Positions 27,344 to 37,135 of a stretch of 64,000 bases of DNA are shown one piece after another. The stretch is taken from contig DCKE01000024.1 of assembly GCA_002320285.1 (NCBI GenBank), positions 230,033 through 294,032 of the forward strand. The letters run 5' to 3'. Under the pieces are notes generated by a model. That model was not told the origin of the DNA. It was given only the letters and a program-made list of their open reading frames with translations, and ran no database searches. How positions within the stretch are numbered: position 1 is the stretch's first letter; each line of letters begins with the position of its first letter. The position numbers were made by a program, and so were the translations under genes. Origin of the DNA: Flavobacteriaceae bacterium UBA1682. Lineage in GTDB: Bacteria > Bacteroidota > Bacteroidia > Flavobacteriales > Flavobacteriaceae.

Positions 27344-28258
27344 TTAGTTTAAGATGAATTTCTCATCGTAGCCTTTAATGTTTGGTAAAGGTTTATCAGC
27401 TAACTCACAAAGACTGTACTCAATATTCTCACACATATTATTAAGGGCTAAATCATTTTCGTCATAGCCAAAAGGTTCAGCAATCTCATCAACTATGGCG
27501 TCTAATGCGATAAACGAATAGGCTACGAATGTTACAAAAAACGGCATCGCCCAACTGATGGTGTCAATCAATCCAAAAGGCAACATAAAACAATACAAAT
27601 AAACCGTACGGTGCAACAGTACAAAATACACAAAGGGAATACGGGTGTGCAAGATCCGTTCACAGCCACCGAGTATCATTGAAAGTTCATTGATGTTTTG
27701 ATCTATTCTCACCTTTTCAATCGAATCAATATTACCAGCCTTATGTTGACTGTGCAACCAACGTGTCAATTCATTTAAAATAGCAGCTGTTTTATATTTT
27801 TTGTTTTCCAAAATGCTGCAAAACGCTGAAGGCAACAATCGTTTCATTTCTGGCATCACATCTTCAGAACGCAACTGTCCCTTAAGAGCATAGGTAAAAG
27901 CAATAATCAGATTAATACTGTATTCCTGTTCCTTTTTGGACGCAGCTACATAATTAAGCAACTGAAAACTCAAAGAACGGCTGTGAATAACCAAACTCCC
28001 CCACAACTTGCGTCCCTCCCAAAAACGATCATAGGCCGCTGAGTTACAGAAACCCAAAAAGATAGCCAAGGAAATCCCCATTAAAGTAAAGACAGTTACA
28101 TTTAGCGGAAAGTCTATATGCGGAAATGATAAGTGGTAATAATACACCACCCAAGAAAATACAAACAACAACGATAAGATGGGATATATTTTTTTGAGTA
28201 CGGAACCTTTCCATGAAAATAACATCCTTAAAATAGTGCTTCTATATCTAACTATCAT
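27344..28258 (-). CDS. Bestrophin-like anion channel protein
   Basis: The 304-residue protein belongs to the bacterial bestrophin/UPF0187 family: N-terminal MIVRYRSTILRMLFSWKGS, membrane segments near 30-50 and 55-72, FCNSAAYDRFWEGRKLWGSLVIHSR, and the C-terminal PFGYDENDLALNNMCENIE acidic cluster (Ca-clasp-like region). It forms chloride-type channels in characterised members. It is divergent from the peroxiredoxin operon. Confidence 0.88.
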   Translation of the reverse strand: MIVRYRSTILRMLFSWKGSVLKKIYPILSLLFVFSWVVYYYHLSFPHIDFPLNVTVFTLMGISLAIFLGFCNSAAYDRFWEGRKLWGSLVIHSRSLSFQLLNYVAASKKEQEYSINLIIAFTYALKGQLRSEDVMPEMKRLLPSAFCSILENKKYKTAAILNELTRWLHSQHKAGNIDSIEKVRIDQNINELSMILGGCERILHTRIPFVYFVLLHRTVYLYCFMLPFGLIDTISWAMPFFVTFVAYSFIALDAIVDEIAEPFGYDENDLALNNMCENIEYSLCELADKPLPNIKGYDEKFILN

Positions 28259-28936
28259 AGCGTTCTTTTTTTACAAAGTTACGAACAACCCATAAAAAAA
28301 TCGCTACTTCTATCGGTAGATAAAAATAGCGATTCAGGATGCCTCTAAACATCAGAACAACATTTATTTGAAATTATAATTCAAATCAAAAAAAAGCCTA
28401 ATCTCATTGAATTGTTTAATAAACTATCATTTCTATTAGACTTCTATAAAGTAAATATAGAAAAATTATACTAAAAAAACAAGGTTTTTATCGATAAACA
28501 CCGATAAAAGAACAACTAAAAAGGTTTAATATCTCAGTTTCATTATTTTATAATTCAAAAAATAATAATTTATTTTTGATTTTAAATAGTTCTTCATAGT
28601 ATTAATGATCTTTTGATCGCCCTAGAGAGTATAAATAGTAAATCCACCTCCTTATTGAACTACAAAGACCTAATTAATAAGTATGGGTAGTGCAATCAGA
28701 AGTGTGATTTTACATTTTTTTAATAGCTATTGCCTTTTATATATAAGCAATTAAGCTTATATTTAATGTCGAATTTCAAAACGGGTTTTCACTTAGGGTT
28801 CGCCTTATTTTTATTTATCAACAATAGAATTATTCTATTCTATTATAAAAAATGATAATCGAAAACAATAGTAATTCTCTACTTGAATCCCTAATTTTGA
28901 CATTCCAAATTAATAGTAATCATAAAACATAAAACT
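28259..28936. other. Long divergent intergenic region
   Basis: About 680 bp, very AT-rich, with no convincing gene. An 8-bp inverted repeat (AATCGCTA at 28299-28306, complement at 28327-28334) encloses a small inner hairpin just upstream of the bestrophin gene. The peroxiredoxin -7 box is at 28892. I recognise no known RNA family. Confidence 0.45.
28892..28899 (+). promoter_or_regulatory. -7 box TAATTTTG of the peroxiredoxin operon
   Basis: TAATTTTG fits TAnnTTTG and lies 38 bp before the ATG. The nine bases CTAATTTTG recur in front of tpx at 33097-33105. No TTG is seen at -33. Confidence 0.55.
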
Positions 28937-29575
28937 ATGTCATTAGTAGGTAAAAAATTCCCAAACATTACAGTAGACGCCATTTCTGAAATGGGAGATG
29001 ATTTAAGAATCAATATATTTGAAGAGGCGACAAAAAACAATAAAAAAGTTATCTTGTTCTGGTATCCTAAAGATTTCACTTTTGTATGTCCAACAGAATT
29101 ACATGCTTTCCAAGCAGCTTTACCAGAATTTGAGAAGCGAAATACTTTGGTTATTGGTGCTTCATGTGATACTAACGAAGTGCATTTTGCTTGGTTAAAC
29201 ACATCAAAAAACAATGGTGGTATTGAAGGTGTTACTTACCCTATCCTTGCAGATACTACACGTAATCTTTCTAACGTATTAGGTATCTTAGACGTTGAAA
29301 GTACGGAATACAATGAAGAATTGGATGCTGTGATCATCAACGGATCTAATGTGACATACCGCGCTACGTATTTAATCGACGAAACAGGAAAAATTTTCCA
29401 TGAATCCGTTAACGATATGCCATTGGGAAGAAACGTAAACGAATACCTAAGATTGATTGATGCTTATACCCACGTACAAACTCACGGTGAAGTTTGTCCT
29501 GCAAACTGGGAAGAAGGAAAAGAAGCGATGAATGCCAATAGAGATGGTGTTGCTTCTTACCTAAGTCAAAACTAA
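28937..29575 (+). CDS. Typical 2-Cys peroxiredoxin (AhpC/Prx1)
   Basis: The 212-residue peroxidase has peroxidatic Cys51 in FWYPKDFTFVCPTE and resolving Cys187 in HGEVCPANW, the typical two-Cys arrangement. It reduces H2O2 and organic peroxides; the thioredoxin encoded 18 bp downstream is the likely reductant. No ahpF is present here. It is the first gene of a three-gene operon. Confidence 0.93.
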   Translation: MSLVGKKFPNITVDAISEMGDDLRINIFEEATKNNKKVILFWYPKDFTFVCPTELHAFQAALPEFEKRNTLVIGASCDTNEVHFAWLNTSKNNGGIEGVTYPILADTTRNLSNVLGILDVESTEYNEELDAVIINGSNVTYRATYLIDETGKIFHESVNDMPLGRNVNEYLRLIDAYTHVQTHGEVCPANWEEGKEAMNANRDGVASYLSQN

Positions 29576-29593
29576 TTAAAAAAACAAAAAAAT

Positions 29594-29902
29594 ATGCTAA
29601 TCGAATTAGATCAAGATAATTTACAAGAAATTGTCAATTCAAACCAAAAAGTAGTGGTACAATTTTCAGCCTCTTGGTGTGGAAATTGTAGAATTATGAA
29701 ACCTAAATTCAAAAAATTGGCAACAGAGAAAGGAGACATTACTTTCGTAATTGCCGATGCTGAGAATTTTCCGGAATCAAGAAAACTGGCTGACGTATCT
29801 AACTTACCGACATTTGCTACTTTTGTAGGAGGAACATTGAAAAATCAAACTCAAACCAATAAAGCAGAAGTATTAAGTGAATTGGTAAACGAAATAGCTT
29901 AA
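29594..29902 (+). CDS. Thioredoxin family protein
   Basis: The 102-residue thioredoxin-fold protein has active site WCGNC (Cys29, Cys32) instead of the classical WCGPC, and cis-Pro in SNLPTFATF. The Pro-to-Asn change should alter redox potential. It is placed between a 2-Cys peroxiredoxin and a small conserved gene, so a dedicated electron donor role is likely (inference). Confidence 0.9.
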   Translation: MLIELDQDNLQEIVNSNQKVVVQFSASWCGNCRIMKPKFKKLATEKGDITFVIADAENFPESRKLADVSNLPTFATFVGGTLKNQTQTNKAEVLSELVNEIA

Positions 29903-29936
29903 TTTCTATAAATATTAACTCATAAGTCCTATAAGT

Positions 29937-30194
29937 ATGAAATTACCGATAATCAAACATTTAACAGCGTTTATTGAAGAAAACGATCAAGATTACATCA
30001 TTGAAACCATTGAAGTGCTCGAAGCACTGACAGAAGTTCCTTCTTTAAAAGATGAAGAATTAGATGTTATTGGCGAACTAATTTCCAATATGTATGGTGC
30101 TATTGAAGTCAATAAAATGATCAAGGAAGGCACTAGCAAAAAAGAAGCTTTAAATGCATTTATGCAACGTGTCTTAGGATCCATTGACAAATAA
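29937..30194 (+). CDS. Small conserved protein of the peroxiredoxin operon (DUF6952-like)
   Basis: The 85-residue acidic helical protein (MKLPIIKHLTAFIEENDQDYIIETIEVLEALTEV) has no Cys and no signal. I recall a DUF6952 family at this place in flavobacterial operons after peroxiredoxin and thioredoxin, but cannot verify it. It is followed by the operon terminator. Confidence 0.7.
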   Translation: MKLPIIKHLTAFIEENDQDYIIETIEVLEALTEVPSLKDEELDVIGELISNMYGAIEVNKMIKEGTSKKEALNAFMQRVLGSIDK

Positions 30195-30210
30195 TATTCG
30201 TTTTTGTAAA

Positions 30211-30243
30211 CATAAAAAGCCCTCATATAGAGGGCTTTTTTTT
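30211..30243 (+). terminator. Rho-independent terminator
   Basis: AAAAAGCCCTC (30214-30224) pairs perfectly with 30230-30240 around a 5-nt loop and ends in a T-run. It closes the peroxiredoxin-thioredoxin operon. Confidence 0.93.
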
Positions 30244-30418
30244 ATAACCCATTCAAATAATAATATTCTCTGTTTTTTTGTCTTTACTAAAAATCTATTA
30301 GTCATTCAGGATCGTATAACACCTCAAAAACAATTATTCCATTCCCTAGCTTTATCTATCTATTTTACTGTTAGAGTTTCCTGGTATGTTACAGAGTTTT
30401 CGCTTTGATTAAAGCTTT

Positions 30419-30949
30419 CTAATGCGTAGGTATCTCCACAATTTTAGTTGCAGCACTATCCCCATCCAACAAGTGAAATAACTCTTTTTCAAATGCGGCA
30501 GCGGCTTCCAAATCAAGTTGTTTGGTTTTTACGTTTCCTTCACTATTTAAACTGATTGATGTTATAACAGGGTTCGAATCGGAAAACACTATGGGCACTT
30601 GGTTGTGATTTACGCGATTTTTTATCAGTTCGTACACCAGTTTGAATTTGGAGGCCTCTACTAAATACGATTTGCTAAACAAGGTCTTCGACACATCACC
30701 CTCCTTCTTCGTGTTGTGATTCTCTATCTTATAAAAATCACCCATCTTCTTTCCCGTATACTTGATTTCTTGAACCGTCGATAGATTTGAATTTAAAATC
30801 TGAATTTCAAACAAGGCATCTTCGACAGCTACCGCTGTCGGCGCCTTAACCTCATAGGTTGGCTGTTCTTTCTTATCGGTACAAGAGCTAGCTGCTACAG
30901 CTAATACCATCATTACAAACCCAGTAATCGTTTTATTACATCCAGTCAT
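30419..30949 (-). CDS. Putative lipoprotein, unknown function
   Basis: The 176-residue protein has a lipoprotein signal (GFVMMVLAVAASSC, lipid Cys about 23). The rest is a single small domain with alternating strands and no family I recognise. It lies downstream of the MFS gene on the same strand with 83 bp between. It would face the periplasm. Confidence 0.7.
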   Translation of the reverse strand: MTGCNKTITGFVMMVLAVAASSCTDKKEQPTYEVKAPTAVAVEDALFEIQILNSNLSTVQEIKYTGKKMGDFYKIENHNTKKEGDVSKTLFSKSYLVEASKFKLVYELIKNRVNHNQVPIVFSDSNPVITSISLNSEGNVKTKQLDLEAAAAFEKELFHLLDGDSAATKIVEIPTH

Positions 30950-31032
30950 AGTATATTTTTTGAAAACTCTAAATTACAAAAAGAATTGACAAAGCCGAAT
31001 CAACTTATCACCAGCTTTTGCACCCTTCCTAA

Positions 31033-32421
31033 TTAACGATGGTTTTTACGTATCTTAAAGACAAACATAACTGCTACACAGACCAACAACATCACGTTGA
31101 ACCAGGTAACGGTTCGGTATGCTATAAAATATGACGCGCTTTCGACCCGATTAAAAAACAGTCCAACTATTAATGCTATACCTAGTGCTATGGCTAATTG
31201 TTGTACGGTTAGATAAACACCGGATGCCGCTCCTACTAAGTCATCAGGTATACGGCGAATAGCCACTGTTAACATACAAGGTAATACCGTACCACAACCC
31301 AATCCATACACAAATAAAATTCCATAAACCAATGCCGGATGAATCTCTGCTGTGCTAAAAACATACAAATGGGCTGATAGAGAAACAACCATTATAAAAA
31401 GACCTATCACTATCAATTTCTCTTGTAATTTATCGAGTAACTTAACCGCGATTACCGATGCTAATACATATCCTAATCCTTGTAATACAAAATAATAACC
31501 GGTCTGAGTTGAACTAATACCTAAACCATTTTGTAAATAAATAGCATTGATAAAAAAATAGGTATCCTGAACCATAAAATAAAAAATAACAGCTGCCAAT
31601 CCCAAATTAAAATCGGCAAATGCAAAAACTTTGAGATCGATTAATACCGATCTCCCCTGTTGCTTCCGGTATCGTTGATGAACTACAAATGCCACAGACA
31701 ACACCCCACTCAACCCCAATATAATCAAACTCCACAACGGCCAGTTTTTCTCGCGTCCTTCGATCAGTGGATAGATAAACCCCACCAGTATAAACAACAG
31801 TAGTGTTTGTCCAACAAAATCAAAACTCAAGCGGTTTTGTCGTTCACTTTCGGGCAACACTCTATATCCCCAATATATCGCGATCAGACCAACCGGTATA
31901 TTGATGACAAAAATCATTCGCCAACCCTCGATAAAAGTGTGTATATCGGGTAATAAACCGCCTAGAAATTGTCCAATCACTGAAGCTACACCAGCTATAC
32001 TGCCATAGACACCATAGGCTTTGATCTTTTCAGTACTGTTTTCAAATATCAAAGGAATCAACGCCAAACCCTGGGGAACCATAAAGGCAGCACTTATTCC
32101 CTGTAAAAGTCGGGATAAATTGAGCTGTAAGGCGGTTTGTGATATACTGCACAATGCCGATGCAACAGTAAAAATCAACATACCGATTAAGTAAACCTTT
32201 TTTCTACCAAAATAATCTCCTGCCTTACTTCCTGCAATCAAAAAACCGGCATAACCAATCACGTATAATACTACAATGAGCTGAGAATCCGCATCACTGG
32301 CATTTAACGCCATTTTGATTGACGGAATAGCGACATTGACTATAAATAAATCGATCACACAAAGAAAAATAGCCATAGATACCAATACTAGTGCGATCCA
32401 TTTCTGACGAGATACTTCCAT
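31033..32421 (-). CDS. MFS multidrug exporter, DHA2 (14-TM) family
   Basis: The 462-residue protein has the DHA2/EmrB-QacA pattern: N-terminal DLFIVNVAIPSIKMALNAS in TM1, GSKAGDYFGRKKVYLIG loop 2-3, and GSIAGVASVIGQFLGGLL motif C in TM5. About 14 membrane segments are visible. An HxlR-type regulator is divergently encoded 85 bp away and probably controls it. Confidence 0.88.
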   Translation of the reverse strand: MEVSRQKWIALVLVSMAIFLCVIDLFIVNVAIPSIKMALNASDADSQLIVVLYVIGYAGFLIAGSKAGDYFGRKKVYLIGMLIFTVASALCSISQTALQLNLSRLLQGISAAFMVPQGLALIPLIFENSTEKIKAYGVYGSIAGVASVIGQFLGGLLPDIHTFIEGWRMIFVINIPVGLIAIYWGYRVLPESERQNRLSFDFVGQTLLLFILVGFIYPLIEGREKNWPLWSLIILGLSGVLSVAFVVHQRYRKQQGRSVLIDLKVFAFADFNLGLAAVIFYFMVQDTYFFINAIYLQNGLGISSTQTGYYFVLQGLGYVLASVIAVKLLDKLQEKLIVIGLFIMVVSLSAHLYVFSTAEIHPALVYGILFVYGLGCGTVLPCMLTVAIRRIPDDLVGAASGVYLTVQQLAIALGIALIVGLFFNRVESASYFIAYRTVTWFNVMLLVCVAVMFVFKIRKNHR

Positions 32422-32506
32422 TTTAAGACTGTTTTTTTTGTAAATTTGAAACGAAATTAGAGTTTAATAAAGAGATTCACAACTAGTTATAAAAAACATA
32501 CTTAGT
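32422..32506. promoter_or_regulatory. Divergent promoter/operator between MFS and HxlR genes
   Basis: This 85-bp gap must hold promoters for both directions and the probable HxlR operator. It includes the short palindrome AACTAGTT at 32480-32487. The assignment rests on arrangement, not on a known motif. Confidence 0.45.
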
Positions 32507-32911
32507 ATGAAAAATCAGACCAATAGTGATAATGAGATGATTAGCCACTCAAAAAAGATAGAATTAAAAGCCGATAATTTAGAATTGGTTTCCCTTTTTA
32601 AAGTAATTGGTGGAAAATGGAAAATTTTATTGATAAAAGCCGTTGCACATGAATGTCCTAAAAGATTTGGAACCCTAAAGCGCGATATGGAAAATTTAGC
32701 GCAAGGTACCCTTACTGCAAAACTGCGAGAACTCGAGCGCGATGGAATACTCGAACGCGAAGTATTTGCTGAATCTCCGCCCCGTGTTGAATATAAACTG
32801 ACACCTTTGGGCAAAACCCTCTTACCGGTAATTGATACTTTAGAAAATTGGTGGGTAAATTACAATACCGTAAAACAATCCTGTGAAAACGCTTTAGTAA
32901 AGAAATATTAA
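32507..32911 (+). CDS. HxlR family winged-helix regulator
   Basis: The 134-residue protein has the HxlR wing-helix: LFKVIGGKWKILLIKAVAHECPKRFGTLKRDMENLAQGTLTAKLRELERDGILEREVFAESPPRVEYKLTPLGKTL. No Cys is in the usual redox-sensing N-terminal position. It is divergent to the DHA2 exporter, the likely target. Confidence 0.9.
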   Translation: MKNQTNSDNEMISHSKKIELKADNLELVSLFKVIGGKWKILLIKAVAHECPKRFGTLKRDMENLAQGTLTAKLRELERDGILEREVFAESPPRVEYKLTPLGKTLLPVIDTLENWWVNYNTVKQSCENALVKKY

Positions 32912-33097
32912 AACCCGATTACTATCTCAAAAATAGATAGAGTAACTAACGGCTTACTAAACTGTGAATACAACCAACCTAGTACAAATAATTTTATTTT
33001 AAAAACGTTAGGAAATATTATTAATATTGATTTTTATCCTAAAACCGTTGGTATAAATAAAATGAAAGCGAAACTTCCAGACTCGGATAAAAATGTC

Positions 33098-33105
33098 TAA
33101 TTTTG
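33098..33105 (+). promoter_or_regulatory. -7 box TAATTTTG of the tpx operon
   Basis: TAATTTTG lies 23 bp before the tpx ATG and matches the peroxiredoxin-operon box at 28892. A -33 TTG is not seen. Confidence 0.5.
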
Positions 33106-33127
33106 ATTTTTTAAATCGCGAAACACT

Positions 33128-33628
33128 ATGGCTACAATTACTTTAAAAAACAATGCTGTTCATACAGTTGGTCAATTACCTGCAATCGGCACTAATGCGC
33201 CTGATTTCGAATTGGTTAAAACAGACCTTTCTACGGTATCTTTAAAAGATTTCAGCGGAAAAAGTCTTATTTTAAACATTTTTCCAAGTATAGATACACC
33301 GACTTGCTCTGCATCTGTCAGACATTTCAACCAAGAGGCTGCTTCACTTGCCAATACAGTTGTATTGTGTATTTCCCGTGACTTGCCATTTGCTCAAGCG
33401 CGCTTTTGTGGTGCTGAAGGCATTGAAAACGTGGTTATGTTGTCCGATTTTAGAACTGGAGATTTCGGTAAAAACTACGGACTAACCATTATTGATGGTC
33501 CTTTAAATGGCTTGCATTCTCGTTGTATCGTTGCTTTAAACAGTGATCACCAAGTTGTTTATGAAGAACAAGTTAGTGAGATAGCCAACGAACCTAATTA
33601 CACAAAAGTATTTGAAGCATTAAAATAA
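33128..33628 (+). CDS. tpx: Thiol peroxidase
   Basis: The 166-residue atypical 2-Cys peroxiredoxin has peroxidatic Cys60 in PSIDTPTCSASVRHFN and resolving Cys94 in ARFCGAEG, the exact spacing of the family. It reduces alkyl hydroperoxides, with thioredoxin as reductant. Its stop overlaps the ATG of dgkA by one base (TAATG). It heads a same-strand cluster running to ribB. Confidence 0.94.
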   Translation: MATITLKNNAVHTVGQLPAIGTNAPDFELVKTDLSTVSLKDFSGKSLILNIFPSIDTPTCSASVRHFNQEAASLANTVVLCISRDLPFAQARFCGAEGIENVVMLSDFRTGDFGKNYGLTIIDGPLNGLHSRCIVALNSDHQVVYEEQVSEIANEPNYTKVFEALK

Positions 33629-33996
33629 TGGCTAGTATAAAATCATTTGTGATTGGAAGATTGAAAAGCATCAAATACGCCTTTGTCGGATTGTATCGTT
33701 TGATTTCTAAAGAGCACAGCATCATCACTCAATTGATTATCGCAGCTTTGGCCACTATAGCTGGTTTTTACTTTAAAATCAGTACTACAGAATGGATCAT
33801 GCAAATTTTCTCCATAGGCTTGGTTTTAAGCATGGAAGGCATCAATACCGCAATTGAGGAAATGGCTGATTTTATACATCCTGATTTTCACAAAAAGATA
33901 GGACTGATCAAAGATGTAGCTGCAGGTGCCGTGACAATATCGGCACTGACAGCACTGATTATCGGTATCATTATCTATTACCCTAAATTGTTTTAA
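33628..33996 (+). CDS. dgkA: Diacylglycerol/undecaprenol kinase family protein
   Basis: The 122-residue inner-membrane protein has the DgkA pattern: GLYRLISKEHSIITQLIIAALATIAGFYF, then the family-specific EGINTAIEEMADFIHPDFHKKIGLIKDVAAGAVTI with catalytic Glu and Asp. Three membrane helices. In Gram-positives this family phosphorylates undecaprenol; in E. coli diacylglycerol. Coupled to tpx and 18 bp before ftsK. Confidence 0.9.
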   Translation: MASIKSFVIGRLKSIKYAFVGLYRLISKEHSIITQLIIAALATIAGFYFKISTTEWIMQIFSIGLVLSMEGINTAIEEMADFIHPDFHKKIGLIKDVAAGAVTISALTALIIGIIIYYPKLF

Positions 33997-34014
33997 AAAG
34001 AATTTTTTACACTA

Positions 34015-36477
34015 ATGGCGAAAACAAAAAACGAAACGACTAAGAAAAAATCCAATAAAACACCTAAGGAACAACCGATTCCAAATACCTCAGTGATGAA
34101 CAACAGTAAGTTTATCATCTCCGTGGTATTAATCATCTCTGCCGTAGCACTATTGCTTAGTTTTATCTCCTATTTTATTACTGGATACTACGATCAAAGC
34201 AATGTGGATTTATTTTCGGAACGAAATGAAGTGGTATACAATTGGTTGGGAAAATTAGGTGCTTATTTATCGCATTTCTTTATTTACGAAGGTTTTGGAT
34301 TGGCTTCCTTTATCTTTGTTAAAATTCTGATATACGCGGGTTTATTCCTGTTCTTTGGTATCGCAGCTAGCAGATTTAAAAAAATTCTTTTTTGGGATTT
34401 GTTTTCGATTATAATCCTATCGGTTGTTCTTGGTTTCTTTTGGGACAGCAATCCACTTTTAGGTGGGGTGATCGGATTTGAAATCAATATGTATTTACAA
34501 GATTATTTGGGCAAAACCGGAACTATTTTACTGTTGGTTTTTTCGCTAGTGGTCTTCGTCATTTTTAGATTAAAGGTATCTCCTACTGGCTTGCGAAACA
34601 AAATACAGGATTTTTCAAACTCCAAAGACAAGGAAGAATCCGACGACGAGATCATCGCGGAAGAATCCCCTAAATTGCAACCAGAGGCCGAAAATAAACA
34701 AGCTTTCTCCGTTACTCAACAAGCAGCTGTAACTGCTTCTTTATCAAAAAAAGAAGTCGTTACAAGTACTCAAAAAGCAGTTGCACTTGACTTGGATCAC
34801 AAAAGCTTTAAACCTACTATCGAAAACAGTTCTGAAATTGATTTTCACAAAAATCAAAAAGCCGTTGCGGATACAAGTTCAGAACAAGGTCAAGAACTCG
34901 TTATTGAAGCCGTACAGGAAGAAGCCACTGTTGAAGAAAATTTAGCCGCTAAACTCGTGCAAGACTTTGGTGAATTTGACCCTACCCTAGAATTATCTAA
35001 TTACCAATTCCCTACCATCGAATTACTTAAGGATTATGGCACAGGAGGAATCACGATAAATCAAGCCGAATTAGAAGAAAACAAAAACAAAATTGTCGAT
35101 ACCCTTCGCAACTACAAAATAGATATTGCACAAATCAAAGCTACGGTCGGACCAACGGTGACCCTTTACGAGATTGTTCCAGAAGCCGGAGTGCGTATAT
35201 CAAAAATTAAAAACTTAGAGGACGATATTGCCCTTTCCCTATCTGCATTGGGAATTCGTATTATCGCACCGATTCCAGGAAAAGGTACTATTGGTATTGA
35301 AGTTCCCAACAAAAACCCATCGATGGTTTCGATGCGCAGTGTTGTGGCTTCACCTAAATTTCAGAATGCTGAAATGGAACTACCTATCGCTTTGGGTAAA
35401 ACGATTTCCAATGAAACCTTTGTGGTTGACTTAGCTAAGATGCCCCATTTATTAATGGCTGGAGCAACGGGTCAAGGTAAATCCGTAGGACTAAACGCCG
35501 TACTGACATCATTACTATACAAAAAACATCCAGCCGAGGTAAAATTCGTTTTGGTGGATCCGAAAAAGGTAGAATTAACCTTATTCAACAAAATTGAACG
35601 CCATTATTTGGCCAAACTACCCGATTCAGGTGATGCAATTATTACAGATAACACCAAAGTAATTAATACATTAAACTCACTTTGTGTGGAGATGGACAAC
35701 CGTTACAACCTACTTAAGGATGCTATGGTTAGAAACATCAAGGAATACAACGACAAATTCAAACAACGCAAATTAAACCCAGAAAACGGACACCGATTTT
35801 TACCGTATATCGTTTTGGTAGTGGATGAGTTTGCCGATTTGATTATGACAGCCGGTAAAGAGGTTGAAACTCCAATCGCGCGTTTGGCACAGTTAGCTCG
35901 TGCTATTGGTATTCACTTAATCATCGCTACACAAAGACCATCGGTAAACGTTATTACAGGTATTATCAAAGCGAACTTCCCTGCTAGAATTGCGTTTAGA
36001 GTAACTTCGAAAATTGACTCTAGAACGATCTTAGACAGTCAAGGTGCCGATCAATTAATCGGTAGAGGAGATATGTTATTTACTCATGGAAATGAATTGG
36101 TGCGTGTACAATGTGCTTTTGTCGATACACCTGAAGTAGAACGAGTAACCGATTTTATCGGATCTCAAAAGGCCTATGCAGATGCTTATTTACTACCGGA
36201 ATTCTCTGGTGAAGAAAGTGGCACAAGTCTTGATATTGATATCAGTGATCGCGACACTTTGTTTAGAGAAGCCGCAGAAATCATTGTTGTTGCACAACAG
36301 GGTTCCGCCTCTCTATTACAACGTAAATTAAAATTGGGATACAATCGCGCCGGAAGAATTATCGATCAATTGGAAGCTGCAGGTATAGTAGGTCCATTTG
36401 AAGGTAGTAAAGCTCGTAGCGTCATGATTTCAGACTTAGTCGCTTTAGATAACTTTTTTAAAGACGAACAAAACTAA
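34015..36477 (+). CDS. ftsK: DNA translocase FtsK/SpoIIIE
   Basis: The 820-residue septal DNA pump has four membrane helices (about 32-56, 85-118, 123-145, 168-188), a low-complexity linker to about residue 310, and then the motor: Walker A GATGQGKS near residue 482, Walker B VLVVDEFADL near 600, and RPSVNVITGIIKAN. The C-terminal gamma domain from about 748 (FREAAEIIVVAQQGSASLLQRKLKLGYNRAGRIIDQLE) reads polar DNA motifs. It helps chromosome segregation and dimer resolution at division. Confidence 0.95.
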   Translation: MAKTKNETTKKKSNKTPKEQPIPNTSVMNNSKFIISVVLIISAVALLLSFISYFITGYYDQSNVDLFSERNEVVYNWLGKLGAYLSHFFIYEGFGLASFIFVKILIYAGLFLFFGIAASRFKKILFWDLFSIIILSVVLGFFWDSNPLLGGVIGFEINMYLQDYLGKTGTILLLVFSLVVFVIFRLKVSPTGLRNKIQDFSNSKDKEESDDEIIAEESPKLQPEAENKQAFSVTQQAAVTASLSKKEVVTSTQKAVALDLDHKSFKPTIENSSEIDFHKNQKAVADTSSEQGQELVIEAVQEEATVEENLAAKLVQDFGEFDPTLELSNYQFPTIELLKDYGTGGITINQAELEENKNKIVDTLRNYKIDIAQIKATVGPTVTLYEIVPEAGVRISKIKNLEDDIALSLSALGIRIIAPIPGKGTIGIEVPNKNPSMVSMRSVVASPKFQNAEMELPIALGKTISNETFVVDLAKMPHLLMAGATGQGKSVGLNAVLTSLLYKKHPAEVKFVLVDPKKVELTLFNKIERHYLAKLPDSGDAIITDNTKVINTLNSLCVEMDNRYNLLKDAMVRNIKEYNDKFKQRKLNPENGHRFLPYIVLVVDEFADLIMTAGKEVETPIARLAQLARAIGIHLIIATQRPSVNVITGIIKANFPARIAFRVTSKIDSRTILDSQGADQLIGRGDMLFTHGNELVRVQCAFVDTPEVERVTDFIGSQKAYADAYLLPEFSGEESGTSLDIDISDRDTLFREAAEIIVVAQQGSASLLQRKLKLGYNRAGRIIDQLEAAGIVGPFEGSKARSVMISDLVALDNFFKDEQN

Positions 36478-36482
36478 CCACC

Positions 36483-37127
36483 ATGAAAAATATACTTTAC
36501 GGATTCCTATTGAGTTTTCTTTGTTTTAGTGCCACTGCACAAAACAGTGCCAAAGCTAAGGCCCTTTTAGATGAAGTGTCTAATAAAATCAACAGCTACA
36601 ATAACATCGTTATTGACTTTAATTACAGCATGAGAAATTCTCATGATAACTCCAATCAAGACAGCAAGGGAAACTTAACGGTACAGAAAGACCTTTATGT
36701 TTTCAACTTTATGGGGATGACTAAAATATTTGACGGCACTAAGATCTATACCATAGTACCCGAAGATGAAGAAGTTACCATTAGCAAGTACAATCCTTCG
36801 GATTCCAATGCCCTAACTCCATCTAAAATATTGGTATTTTTTAATACGGGTTATAATTATAACTGGGATATACTACAAAATATTCGCGGAAGACAAATAC
36901 AATATGTAAAACTGACTCCAAGCAATTCAAAATCAAACATTAAAGAAATTCTATTGGGTATCGATACCCAAACAAAAAATATCTATAATAAAATTGAAGT
37001 CAACAAAGATGGTACAAAAACCATTTTAACTATTAATTCTTTTAAAACGAACCAACCTTTATCGAAAAATCATTTTAACTTTACAGAATCAAAGTACCCT
37101 AATTATTATATAAATAAATTAGACTAA
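36483..37127 (+). CDS. lolA: Outer-membrane lipoprotein carrier, LolA family
   Basis: The 214-residue periplasmic protein has a signal peptide (FLLSFLCFSATAQ) and the LolA-like half-barrel: NIVIDFNYSMRNSHDNSNQDSKGNLTVQKDLYVFNFMGMTKIFDGTKIYTIVPEDEEVTI. It would shuttle lipoproteins from the LolCDE complex. It follows ftsK by 5 bp and precedes the LptF/G-like gene. Confidence 0.85.
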   Translation: MKNILYGFLLSFLCFSATAQNSAKAKALLDEVSNKINSYNNIVIDFNYSMRNSHDNSNQDSKGNLTVQKDLYVFNFMGMTKIFDGTKIYTIVPEDEEVTISKYNPSDSNALTPSKILVFFNTGYNYNWDILQNIRGRQIQYVKLTPSNSKSNIKEILLGIDTQTKNIYNKIEVNKDGTKTILTINSFKTNQPLSKNHFNFTESKYPNYYINKLD

Positions 37128-37135
37128 TTTCTGGA

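Noticed and set aside
30184..30408. Open frame after the peroxiredoxin operon
   Set aside because: It reads through the operon terminator and has no recognisable protein.
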